DNA of 64,000 nt from positions 1,612,001 to 1,676,000 of the forward strand of contig NZ_CP009552.1 of assembly GCF_000789255.1 (NCBI RefSeq), given 5' to 3'. The notes beneath the pieces are model-generated. The model saw only the letters and a list, made by a program, of their open reading frames with translations, was not told where the DNA came from and ran no database searches. Made by a program: the position numbers and the translations under genes. The stretch is from Geoglobus acetivorans (GTDB taxonomy: Archaea; Halobacteriota; Archaeoglobi; Archaeoglobales; Archaeoglobaceae). This document shows positions 42,833 through 50,766 of the stretch, one piece after another. The stretch's first letter is position 1. Every line of letters starts with the position of its first letter.

Positions 42833-43234
42833 TCACCTTTTGAGAATGGAATAAACTTCAGATAGCTCTTTCATCAGGTGGATCAGCTCCTTCAACTCAT
42901 GGAAATTGTCGGTCTGCATGGCTCTGTCGAGCAACCTGCTGAATAGGCTGTCTATCTTTCCCGTGATTGTGTTCATGTTCTCATCGTGGTCAGCTCTGAC
43001 AGACTCTCGATGGGTATTTTTCTGATTGTGATCTCTTTTTTCTTCAGTTTTTATTTTCAGGATTTTTCTATTCCCGCTTTCAATAATTTCAAACTCTTTT
43101 TTACACGATGGACAGAAAACGGTCTCGTCTTTCTGGAAAAGGGGAAGCATGCAATCTGGACAGTGAAGGCTGAGCATTTTTGCTCCCTTCATTAAAAGTT
43201 CAGCAGCTTCCGAAATTTTTTTATCTTGAGTCAT
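42833..43234 (-). CDS. UPF0148 / autoantigen p27-like zinc-ribbon protein
   Basis: This 133-residue protein has MTQDKKISEAAELLMKGAKM followed by a zinc ribbon, CPDCMLPLFQKDETVFCPSC, as in the Sjogren/scleroderma autoantigen 1 (UPF0148) family. The C-terminal half is charged and helical. The function is unknown. ATG 43234 fits the family start. It is divergent from the UPF0147 gene. Confidence 0.82.
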   Translation of the reverse strand: MTQDKKISEAAELLMKGAKMLSLHCPDCMLPLFQKDETVFCPSCKKEFEIIESGNRKILKIKTEEKRDHNQKNTHRESVRADHDENMNTITGKIDSLFSRLLDRAMQTDNFHELKELIHLMKELSEVYSILKR

Positions 43235-43284
43235 TGGAGAGAGTAGAGACGCCAAGATATTTAATTTTGTTTGGGGGTGGTAGC

Positions 43285-43536
43285 TTGAGTGATGCTATGA
43301 ACGAAGTGCTTGAAACTCTGGACAGAATTATCCACGATGATAGTGTTCCGAGAAATGTTAGGAAAACTGCCGGTGAGATTAAAGAAGACCTGCTGGCCGG
43401 TGGGGATATCTCGCTTAAGGCCGCCAGTGCAATTTCGATCCTTGAGGACCTCTCCGCTGACCCGAATCTTCCGATGCATGTGAGGACGATGATCTGGAAC
43501 CTGGTCAGCAATCTTGAGAGGCTTACAGTTCAGTAA
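43285..43536 (+). CDS. UPF0147 family protein
   Basis: This 83-residue helical protein contains VLETLDRIIHDDSVPRNVRK and LSADPNLPMHVRTMIWNLVS, characteristic of archaeal UPF0147. TTG 43285 is chosen because GGTGG lies seven bases upstream; ATG 43297 is possible. The function is unknown. Confidence 0.85.
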   Translation: MSDAMNEVLETLDRIIHDDSVPRNVRKTAGEIKEDLLAGGDISLKAASAISILEDLSADPNLPMHVRTMIWNLVSNLERLTVQ

Positions 43537-43698
43537 TTCTACTTCAAATTTTCTCCAAAAATTGTTGCGCATATCGGTTTGCGGTTTCTCCGAAAATTCA
43601 TGTACCTTCTGTAGGGGATAGGCTGTACCCTGACCTGGGGGTCATTGTTACTGACACTTTATGGAAAATCTATTAATTTGGTTTGCGAAAATTGAGAT

Positions 43699-44235
43699 GT
43701 GGAAAGGCAGTTTGTGAGAGGGTTTATTGACGGAGCGCTGTCTGTGCTTGGTGTTGTCATAGGAGCATCGGGAGGCCAGCTTGATATCATCATTTCTGCA
43801 GGAATAGGTGGTGGAGTCGCCAACGGTATTTCGAACATATTCGGTGCTTTTACGGCTGAGCGCGTGGAAGAAGAACGGGAATTCCGCGAACTTGAAAAAT
43901 CCATGCTCGTTGAGCTGAGGGAGACTGAACTTTACAGAAAGGTTAGAAAGAGGGTGATGCTCAGAGGCATCGTGGATGGCATATCTACCATTCTGGGAAG
44001 TATTGTGCCAGTACTTCCGTTCATACTTGCGTACTTTCTGGATTTCTCAGTTCAGCTTGCCCTGATCGCATCCGTAACGCTGACAGCGTTATCGCTTGGC
44101 GTCCTTGGATTGTACTTTGGAAGTGTTTCAAAGGAGAATCTCGCAGTTTCTTCGGCAAAGATGGTTCTCATGGGTCTTGTAATCGCCATCGTCTCTATAG
44201 CAATCGAGAGAGGCATTCATACTGTAGTTAAATAG
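43699..44235 (+). CDS. VIT-like family (TIGR00267) membrane protein
   Basis: This 178-residue protein has four or five transmembrane helices with GFIDGALSVLGVVIGASGG, GGGVANGISNIFGAFTAERVE and the repeated MLRGIVDGISTILGSIVPVL. This resembles vacuolar-iron-transporter (VIT/CCC1) proteins, so iron or manganese transport is plausible. The start is GTG. The 160 bases before it hold no gene. Confidence 0.75.
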   Translation: MERQFVRGFIDGALSVLGVVIGASGGQLDIIISAGIGGGVANGISNIFGAFTAERVEEEREFRELEKSMLVELRETELYRKVRKRVMLRGIVDGISTILGSIVPVLPFILAYFLDFSVQLALIASVTLTALSLGVLGLYFGSVSKENLAVSSAKMVLMGLVIAIVSIAIERGIHTVVK

Positions 44236-44248
44236 TAACAGAAGCTTT

Positions 44249-44551
44249 TTACTTCTCTTCTTTTATTTCCGCCGGTCTGTAATGCAGGTAGAGCTTTTCT
44301 ATGAAAGCATCGAAGTCAATTTCCTCAAGTATGCTCCAGTTGAATGGTTCTGCGTCTCTTTCCTCTATGTAGAGAGAGTTTGCCGGACAGACGGCTATGC
44401 ATGAACCAAAACCGTCACACAGCTTTTCATCAATGAGCTGGACTTTTCCGTCCACCATCTTCAGTGCACCTGTGGGGCATGACTCAATGCATCTTCCACA
44501 AGATATGCAGGTGTCGTGGTTTACTGCAATTATCATCCTCTTTGATTTCAT
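44249..44551 (-). CDS. two-cluster ferredoxin, half of a split protein
   Basis: This 100-residue protein has two 4Fe-4S motifs: CISCGRCIESCPTGAL and, after a variant first half, CDGFGSCIAVCPANSL. The continuation IEERDAEPFNWSILEEIDFD matches the middle of a protein that in many anaerobes is about 220 residues long and continues into the sequence encoded by the adjacent upstream gene. Its ATG directly follows that gene's TAG. Confidence 0.85.
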   Translation of the reverse strand: MKSKRMIIAVNHDTCISCGRCIESCPTGALKMVDGKVQLIDEKLCDGFGSCIAVCPANSLYIEERDAEPFNWSILEEIDFDAFIEKLYLHYRPAEIKEEK

Positions 44552-44956
44552 CTAAAACCCCCTGTGGGCTTTTTTCTCTGCCTCAATCATGCTCTCATCG
44601 ATTTTGCCCCTGTATTCTTCAACGTTCCCGTTCACTCTGACAATGAACCTCCTGATTTCCTTGTCTCCCTTCTCTCTTTCCACCATCATGTGGAGTGCCT
44701 GACAGCACGGCACTTCCATCGTGAAAACCTGGACGCTGTTGAATTCTCCTTCCTTCATCAGCATCTGTATTTTTTCATAGACTCTTTTCGGGTCTTCCAG
44801 CATGGGGCACCCTATAAGCACAGCTTTTTTTCCGAATCTGTCCGAAATTTCCCTGTTTACAAGTACTGCACAGTCCGCAGCAATCGTAATTTCATCATCT
44901 TTCAGGAAATCCGCTTTTGGATGCACGAGCATTATTTTAACTGGCCACTGTGTCAT
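44552..44956 (-). CDS. C-terminal-type partner of a split ferredoxin protein
   Basis: This 134-residue protein starts MTQWPVKIMLVHPKADFLKD and has AADCAVLVN, KKAVLIGCPMLEDPKRVYEK and MEVPCCQALHMMV. In fused homologues I recall, this is the C-terminal half following the ferredoxin part. Here it is a separate gene placed first in the operon. The four cysteines suggest Fe-S or metal binding. The function is unknown. Confidence 0.75.
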   Translation of the reverse strand: MTQWPVKIMLVHPKADFLKDDEITIAADCAVLVNREISDRFGKKAVLIGCPMLEDPKRVYEKIQMLMKEGEFNSVQVFTMEVPCCQALHMMVEREKGDKEIRRFIVRVNGNVEEYRGKIDESMIEAEKKAHRGF

Positions 44957-45007
44957 GGTGGAATATATGCCTTCTTACAAGATATACCTTACCCCTAAGC
45001 TCTTCAC

Positions 45008-45320
45008 TTTCCAGTGGAAATCATGGGGTGGGAGTGTGCTTGCAGCAATGAGGGACATTGGTGTTCCACAGGAAATAAAGGGGGTGGGCATTATTAATAA
45101 TTTAAAAATCTGAAAAAAACCCATGTCCGGCCAGACAGGAGAAAGGGATAAGGACGTGTGCTCTCTCAGCTTATCTGAAATCTGCAGACTCGTCTTACGA
45201 ATGTTTTGATTTTGGCCATCTTGATGGCCTGATACACATGTTTTAGCCCCCTGTTTGCGAAACAGAAATGTTACAAAGCAAATTTTACCTTTCCACACGA
45301 AATCATGGGGTGGGGGAGTG
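45008..45320 (+). repeat. three copies of the interspersed palindromic G-rich repeat
   Basis: Copies at 45008-45036, 45063-45090 and 45290-45320 share a TTTCCAGTGGAAA-like palindrome (TTCCACAGGAA and TTTCCACACGAAA in the others), then T-M-ATGGGGTGGG. They are in opposite orientation to the copies beside the CRISPR array. The first two start 55 bases apart. The third covers the stop codon of the YkgJ gene. The 350-base region 44957-45302 otherwise holds no recognised gene. Confidence 0.65.
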
Positions 45321-45710
45321 TCTCTCGATCCACCTCAAAAGCCTGACGATGGCCTTTTCGATGTCTTCTCCCATGCCCAGTCCCCTGCAGTTCCTGTCAA
45401 CCAGTATGTAGTAACGTTTTCCATTGTACATGAATTCGGACCTTTTATCCCCTGAATTGCGTATGTAAAATGGATACTTTCTGCATGCCACAGGTCTGAA
45501 CCGGTAAATTTTGCATCTGTTCTTTCTGAAAATGCATTTACTGTTTCTCCTTTTCAGATATACCCCTATTTTTCCGTAGCTGAAAACACTGCCGAATTTT
45601 CTGAGAATTCTTTCGTCTTCATATCCGAGAGAAATATCGTATTCCCTGCAGCAGTACCCGCAGTGGATGCACCTCCAGCGTCTGAACTCGCTGTATGGTG
45701 CGAGGTCCAT
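45303..45710 (-). CDS. YkgJ-type cysteine-cluster protein
   Basis: This 135-residue protein has CIHCGYCCREYD near the N-terminus and CIFRKNRCKIYRFRPVACRKYPF in the middle, the CxxCxxCC metal-chelating family (zinc or Fe-S). The last residues, RHSPTP, and the stop are encoded by a copy of the interspersed repeat. The function is unknown. Confidence 0.82.
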   Translation of the reverse strand: MDLAPYSEFRRWRCIHCGYCCREYDISLGYEDERILRKFGSVFSYGKIGVYLKRRNSKCIFRKNRCKIYRFRPVACRKYPFYIRNSGDKRSEFMYNGKRYYILVDRNCRGLGMGEDIEKAIVRLLRWIERHSPTP

Positions 45711-45759
45711 GATATTTCAAATCCGTTACTGTTAAAAATACAGCTTGTTATGGCATATC

Positions 45760-47028
45760 ATGGGTAAGACCATCACCGAAAAAATATTCTCTGATGCTTC
45801 CGGAAAAGATGTGAAATCGGGAGAATATGTTTTTGCGAAAATAGACAGAGCAATGATTCACGATATAACCGGACCCCTTGCCGTAAAAGCTTTCAGGGAA
45901 ATTGCTGGTGAGAATGGAGAGGTCTGGGACAGCTCAAAAATAATCATGGCGTTTGACCATCAGGCTCCTGCCGATAGTGTTGTTGCAGCCGAAAATCAGA
46001 AAATGCTGAGGAAGTTTGCCGAAGAACAGAACATTCTTAATTACGACATTAAGGAGGGAATTGCTCACCAGATTATGGTAGAGAAGGGTCATGTCCTTCC
46101 AGGAATGCTTGTGGTTGGGGCCGATAGCCATACCTGCATGTATGGTGCTCTTGGAGCATTTTCAACCGGTATAGGCTCCACTGACATGGGTGCGGTATTC
46201 GCTCTCGGCAGGCTCTGGTTCAAGGTGCCTGAGACCATCAGGTTTGAGATAAATGGAACTCTGCCTCGCAGGGTTTACAGCAAGGACGTCGTGCTTAGAA
46301 TAATCGGCATGATTGGTGCGGATGGTGCAAATTACAGGGCCGCGGAATTTGCAGGCACGACCATTGAAAAAATGGAGATGTCCCAGCGTTTCACAATCAC
46401 AAACATGGCGATAGAGATGGGCGCAAAAACGGGAATAATCGAGCCTGACAGGGAGACTGAGAGGTATTTAAGGAGCATTGGAGTTGAAGGAAAGCTCGAA
46501 GACTGGGAGTGGCTGGAAAGCGATGAGGATGCAGAGTATTTCAGAAAAATTGAGATTGATGTGAGCAATCTCGAGCCTCAGGTTGCTCTGCCCCACTCGG
46601 TTGACAACGTGAAACCCGTAAGTGAGGTTGAGGGAATAAAGGCCGATCAGGTCTTCATTGGCTCATGCACCAATGGCAGGTATGAGGATCTGAAAATAGC
46701 TGCCGAGATTCTGGAAGGAGAGCAGGTTGCACGCGGAACGAGGCTCATAGTGATTCCAGCTTCGAGATCGATTTACATGAAGGCTTTGAATGACGGACTC
46801 ATTGATACGTTCGTTGATGCTGGAGCAGTTGTGGAGTTTCCGAGCTGCGGTCCGTGCATGGGCGGGAGCTTCGGTCTGATCGCCGGAGGGGAGACGAGCA
46901 TTTCCACGTCCAACAGGAACTTCATAGGAAGGCAGGGCAGTCCTGAGGGCAGGGTGTATCTTGTCTCTCCAGCCACAGCAGCAGCAACTGCAATTTACGG
47001 TCAGATAACAGACCCAAGAAAGGTTTGA
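45760..47028 (+). CDS. leuC: 3-isopropylmalate dehydratase large subunit (LeuC/HacA family)
   Basis: This aconitase-type protein of 422 residues starts [20 protein letters not shown]. It has [33 protein letters not shown] and [10 protein letters not shown], whose cysteines hold the 4Fe-4S cluster. It acts in leucine synthesis; homoaconitase-type activity cannot be excluded. TATA-like GTTAAAAATA lies about 20-30 bases before ATG 45760. The small subunit is not in the window. Confidence 0.88.
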   Translation: MGKTITEKIFSDASGKDVKSGEYVFAKIDRAMIHDITGPLAVKAFREIAGENGEVWDSSKIIMAFDHQAPADSVVAAENQKMLRKFAEEQNILNYDIKEGIAHQIMVEKGHVLPGMLVVGADSHTCMYGALGAFSTGIGSTDMGAVFALGRLWFKVPETIRFEINGTLPRRVYSKDVVLRIIGMIGADGANYRAAEFAGTTIEKMEMSQRFTITNMAIEMGAKTGIIEPDRETERYLRSIGVEGKLEDWEWLESDEDAEYFRKIEIDVSNLEPQVALPHSVDNVKPVSEVEGIKADQVFIGSCTNGRYEDLKIAAEILEGEQVARGTRLIVIPASRSIYMKALNDGLIDTFVDAGAVVEFPSCGPCMGGSFGLIAGGETSISTSNRNFIGRQGSPEGRVYLVSPATAAATAIYGQITDPRKV

Positions 47029-47155
47029 AACAACCTATTCTTATTTTTACGATTTTGACCAATGGACGTGACGGGCTGGCTTTTTTGCCCTTCTGATGGC
47101 AAATTTAAAGGTCTTTCAGAAAAACTTATCTTGTGAACTGAAAAACTTAATCACA

Positions 47156-48079
47156 ATGAGTCGTGCAGAAAAACTTACAGACCAGATTCTTGAGAGAATT
47201 AAAGGTAAAGACGTTAAGGTGAAGAGGGAAGACATTCTCAGAAGGATGAAACTGCTCATTGAGGAATTCAAGGTTCCGGAAAGTGAGGCAGTAAGAACTA
47301 TAATGAACTATCTTGTCAGAGAATATGGGATTCCCAGGGAGGAGCTTTTCGATAGAGACAGTCCTCTTGTAAAAATTGCTGACATTTCCAAGGTTAACCA
47401 GTGGGTCAGCCTCAGGGCCAAGGTTGTTCAGCTCTGGGATTCCAATTCTCCAAACGTCTCGCAGGTCGGTCTGATTGGTGATGAAACGGGAATCGTGAAG
47501 TTTGTCGTGTGGGCCAAGGCCAGTCAGCCCGAGGTTGAGGAGGGAAAGAGCTACATTTTCAGGAATGTCGTTACTGACAGCTTTCAGGGAAGGATGCAGA
47601 TAAATGTAACGAGGACAAGCAGAATTGAGGAGATCGATGAGGACATCCAGCTGCCTCCAAGGGAGATCGAAGTGGTTGGGTCAATGGTGGCGATTCAGCA
47701 GAACAGCGGGCTCGTCAAGAGATGCAATGAGTGCGGAAGGGTGCTGAACAAGGGCGTTTGCCATCAGCACGGAAAGGTTGAGGGTTATGATGACCTGAGG
47801 ATCAAAGCCGTAATCGATGACGGTGAGAACGTCTATGAGATCATTTTAAATGAGGAAAATATAAAGGAGCTTACCGGAATTGGGCTTGATGAGGCTCTGA
47901 AAATAGCACACGAGACCCTCGACAGGAATGCAGTTCTTGCGGAGCTTAAAAATATGCTTCTGGGGAGGTACTTCAGGGTAAAGGGGCTTAGAGGGGGCAG
48001 GTATCTGCTTGTCAAGGAAATTTCGGTTCACAAACCAAAGGCTGATGATTTTAACGAAATTCTGGAGGCATTGGCATGA
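47156..48079 (+). CDS. rpa: replication protein A, single-strand DNA-binding subunit
   Basis: This 307-residue protein has an N-terminal helical region, OB folds (ISKVNQWVSLRAKVVQLWDS with IGDETGIVKFVVW at about 70-165, a second further on) and a zinc finger CNECGRVLNKGVCHQH at about 185-200. It binds single-stranded DNA in replication and repair. ATG 47156 (MSRAEKLTDQ) is preferred over the longer frame. It overlaps the next gene by ATGA. Confidence 0.9.
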   Translation: MSRAEKLTDQILERIKGKDVKVKREDILRRMKLLIEEFKVPESEAVRTIMNYLVREYGIPREELFDRDSPLVKIADISKVNQWVSLRAKVVQLWDSNSPNVSQVGLIGDETGIVKFVVWAKASQPEVEEGKSYIFRNVVTDSFQGRMQINVTRTSRIEEIDEDIQLPPREIEVVGSMVAIQQNSGLVKRCNECGRVLNKGVCHQHGKVEGYDDLRIKAVIDDGENVYEIILNEENIKELTGIGLDEALKIAHETLDRNAVLAELKNMLLGRYFRVKGLRGGRYLLVKEISVHKPKADDFNEILEALA

Positions 48080-48744
48080 TGAGGAGGAGAGAGGTCGCCA
48101 AAAGGGTGTTTGCTTACGAACTTTTGAGAAGCACACATCAAATAGAATCCGAGGGTTTGAGATACGTTCTCACGCCAACCGGCGAGAGGGTGAACAGGAT
48201 TTTCAGCGTGGCGGTTCTGCTTGACAAGGAAGAGATTGGTGCGGATACCAACAACTGGAGGCTGAGACTTGCGGATCCTACCGGGACGTTTTATGCGACC
48301 GTAGGAAAATTCCAGCCCGAAGCGCTTGAGGCAATCAATGAAATGAACGTTCCGGAGCTTGTGGCAATCGTGGGAAAGCCGAGAGTTTTTGAGGGAGTTT
48401 CGAGAAAGCTTATCTCAATCAGACCCGAAAACATAGTTGCCGTTGATCTCTCTGTCAGGGACTACTGGGTTCTTGAAACTGCCAGACGCACGCTGGAAAG
48501 GATTGAAGCGATGGAGAAAAGGGAAGGTGAAGACGTGGAACTTGCCTGGACAGTGTATGATCCTGACCTGAATGAGTACAGGGAGATGGTGAAAAAAGCG
48601 CTCCTGACGGTGAAGGAAGACGTTGAAATCATGGAGAAACTTGAGGAGTCCCCACATGAAGATGAACCCGAAGAGGAGTTCGATTTCGAAGAATTTGAAT
48701 TTGAGGAAGAGGAGTTTGATTTAACCGATCTTCTGGAGGATTGA
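48076..48744 (+). CDS. RPA-associated protein (COG3390 type)
   Basis: This 222-residue protein has a conserved N-terminus, RREVAKRVFAYELLRSTHQI, and an OB-like core with WRLRLADPTGTFYATVGKFQ. The C-terminus is very acidic (EEEFDFEEFEFEEEEFDLTD). The family is co-encoded with archaeal RPA and forms a complex with it. The acidic tail may compete with DNA or bind partners. Confidence 0.88.
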   Translation: MMRRREVAKRVFAYELLRSTHQIESEGLRYVLTPTGERVNRIFSVAVLLDKEEIGADTNNWRLRLADPTGTFYATVGKFQPEALEAINEMNVPELVAIVGKPRVFEGVSRKLISIRPENIVAVDLSVRDYWVLETARRTLERIEAMEKREGEDVELAWTVYDPDLNEYREMVKKALLTVKEDVEIMEKLEESPHEDEPEEEFDFEEFEFEEEEFDLTDLLED

Positions 48745-48746
48745 AG

Positions 48747-49856
48747 ATGGCGGCTGAAAGAGTTAGGGAAATCTCGACATCCCTCATAAGGAGGATGTTT
48801 GAGATTGTGGAGAGAGCGAGAAGGGAAGGAAAGGATGTCATAAATCTCAGCATTGGTGAACCGGACTTTTCAACACCTGCGGAGCTTGTTGACCTCGCTC
48901 ATGATTACATGAAAAAGGGATACACGCATTACACACCCAATCTGGGCATTGAAGAGCTCAGAGAAGTCATTGCTGGCAGATACGGGGTGGAGAAGGACGA
49001 GGTGATGGTTACTGTTGGTGCAAGTGAAGCACTGCTCAACGCATCTCTCGCCTTCATAGAACAGGGATCCGACGTCCTGATACACACTCCGTCATTCCTC
49101 TCTTACTTCACGTACGCCAGACTCGGCATGGGAAATATTGTGGAAATCAGCACTTTTCCGGACTTCAGGCTCAATCCTGATGATGTAGCAGAAAAAGTAT
49201 CTGGGAACACCTCTTTAATGTTTCTGAACTTTCCCACGAATCCAACGGGTGCTGTGCTTGGTCAGAAAGAACTTGATGCTGTCCATCAGGCGCTGGATGG
49301 AAGGGCAATCATCGTGAGTGATGAGGTTTATGACAGGATTTACTACGATAAAAAGCCGGGAACCCTTGCAGGCTACGAGAACACAGTTGTGGTCAATGCA
49401 TTCTCCAAAACGCTTGCAATGACCGGCTGGAGAATCGGATTTGTCATCGCTGACAGGCATCTGCTGGATGAAATGCTCAAAGTCCATCAGGTGAACGGCG
49501 TCTGTGCCCCGGCATTTGCCCAGAAGGCTGTTGCGGATTTCATGGCCGATGGTAAGGACAGGGAATTCGTGGAAGGCATGGTGAGGGAATTCAGAAAGAG
49601 AAGGGACTTTGTTGTTTCCAGGCTCAAAAGGCATTTTGATGTGGTTGAGCCACAGGGTGCCTTCTACGTATTTGCAAAGGCTTATGACGGATTCATTGAG
49701 GACGTTCTGCTCGAAAAAGGTGTGGCTTTAACTCCCGGTAACGCGTTTGGCTCCGGTCTTGATGACTACTTCAGGCTGAGCTATGCAACGTCCATGGAGA
49801 ATCTGGAAAAGGCGATGGACAGAATTGACGAATTCATGGAAGAGAAGAAAGATTGA
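48747..49856 (+). CDS. aspartate-type class I/II aminotransferase
   Basis: This PLP enzyme of 369 residues has INLSIGEPDFSTPAEL, FLNFPTNPTGAVL, ISDEVYDRIYY-like ivSDEVYDRIYY and the PLP lysine in NAFSKTLAMTGWRIGF. The substrate is probably aspartate or another amino acid. ATG 48747 has GGAGG at seven bases; TTG 48741 lies too close to that site. It continues the RPA operon. Confidence 0.88.
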   Translation: MAAERVREISTSLIRRMFEIVERARREGKDVINLSIGEPDFSTPAELVDLAHDYMKKGYTHYTPNLGIEELREVIAGRYGVEKDEVMVTVGASEALLNASLAFIEQGSDVLIHTPSFLSYFTYARLGMGNIVEISTFPDFRLNPDDVAEKVSGNTSLMFLNFPTNPTGAVLGQKELDAVHQALDGRAIIVSDEVYDRIYYDKKPGTLAGYENTVVVNAFSKTLAMTGWRIGFVIADRHLLDEMLKVHQVNGVCAPAFAQKAVADFMADGKDREFVEGMVREFRKRRDFVVSRLKRHFDVVEPQGAFYVFAKAYDGFIEDVLLEKGVALTPGNAFGSGLDDYFRLSYATSMENLEKAMDRIDEFMEEKKD

Positions 49857-49884
49857 TCTCTCTTATTTTATTTTGCCTGTTAAT

Positions 49885-50400
49885 TCAGTCAAGCCTGAGA
49901 GCCAGCTTTAAGACTGCCTCCTCCTTGCCCATCAGGTGATATTCCGGTCCAAACCGCCTTTCGACCACGAATCCATACTTCCGGAAAATGTGTATGCTGC
50001 ATGCGTTGTTCTCGTTTATGAACGCTATGAGCTTCTTTATGCCCTCTTTTCTGGCGAACTCAATTGCCTCTCTCACGAGACTCTGGCCTATTCCCTGATA
50101 CTGAAATTCGTCATGCACAACGAAGCCAATCTCTCCGGAGCCGGTCTCATGCATGATTATTCTGAGCTCTCCGACAATTCCGAAATCCCTTTCCTCGGCC
50201 ACTATTGAATATACCCTTTCAAAATCGACCTTCCGGAACATCTCTCTGACTTCATCTTCTGTAAATTTTTCAGCCCTCATGTATTTCAGCGTTGAATCTG
50301 ACAGAGTCGTGTACATCTTGATCAGGGAGTCCAGATCATTTTCATTCAGGGGTCTGATTCGGATTACCCTGCCCTTCGGTGTGAGCATCTTCTTCTGCAT
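49885..50400 (-). CDS. GNAT acetyltransferase
   Basis: This 171-residue GNAT protein has RIRPLNENDLDSLIKMYTTL at the N-terminus and motif A, EIGFVVHDEFQYQGIGQSLV, with the acetyl-CoA-binding Q-x-x-G-x-G. The acceptor is unknown. It is convergent with the aminotransferase, with a gap of 28 bases. Confidence 0.85.
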   Translation of the reverse strand: MQKKMLTPKGRVIRIRPLNENDLDSLIKMYTTLSDSTLKYMRAEKFTEDEVREMFRKVDFERVYSIVAEERDFGIVGELRIIMHETGSGEIGFVVHDEFQYQGIGQSLVREAIEFARKEGIKKLIAFINENNACSIHIFRKYGFVVERRFGPEYHLMGKEEAVLKLALRLD

Positions 50401-50517
50401 TTACAGTTCGTATGGCAGTGAGGATTTATAAACTTAAATAATAATGATAAAAAATTAGCAATAAAATTCGAGCTGAAAACCACTAAATTTTTAATGTTTC
50501 ATGAAAAGTCTGAAAAC

Positions 50518-50766
50518 ATGAAATTCACTGCAGATGTCATTATAAGCCTGAAAAAAGGGGTAATCGACCCCGAGGGAGAGGCAACGAAAAAAGCGCTCAA
50601 TCTTCTCGGCTTCAGGAACGTGAACAGGGTAGAATCCATGAAAATCTTCAGGATTGAGCTTTCTGCCAAAACAAAAGAAGATGCTGAGGACATGCTCAGG
50701 GATATGTGCGACAGGCTGCTCGCGAACCCCGTAATTCAGGACTACTCCATAAGGTGGGTAGAGTGA
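50518..50766 (+). CDS. purS: FGAM synthase subunit PurS
   Basis: This 82-residue protein starts [20 protein letters not shown] and has [20 protein letters not shown], standard PurS. It bridges PurL and PurQ in the three-part FGAM synthase. TATA-like CTAAATTTTTAATG lies about 25-35 bases before ATG 50518. Its stop overlaps the purL ATG (TGATG). Confidence 0.93.
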   Translation: MKFTADVIISLKKGVIDPEGEATKKALNLLGFRNVNRVESMKIFRIELSAKTKEDAEDMLRDMCDRLLANPVIQDYSIRWVE

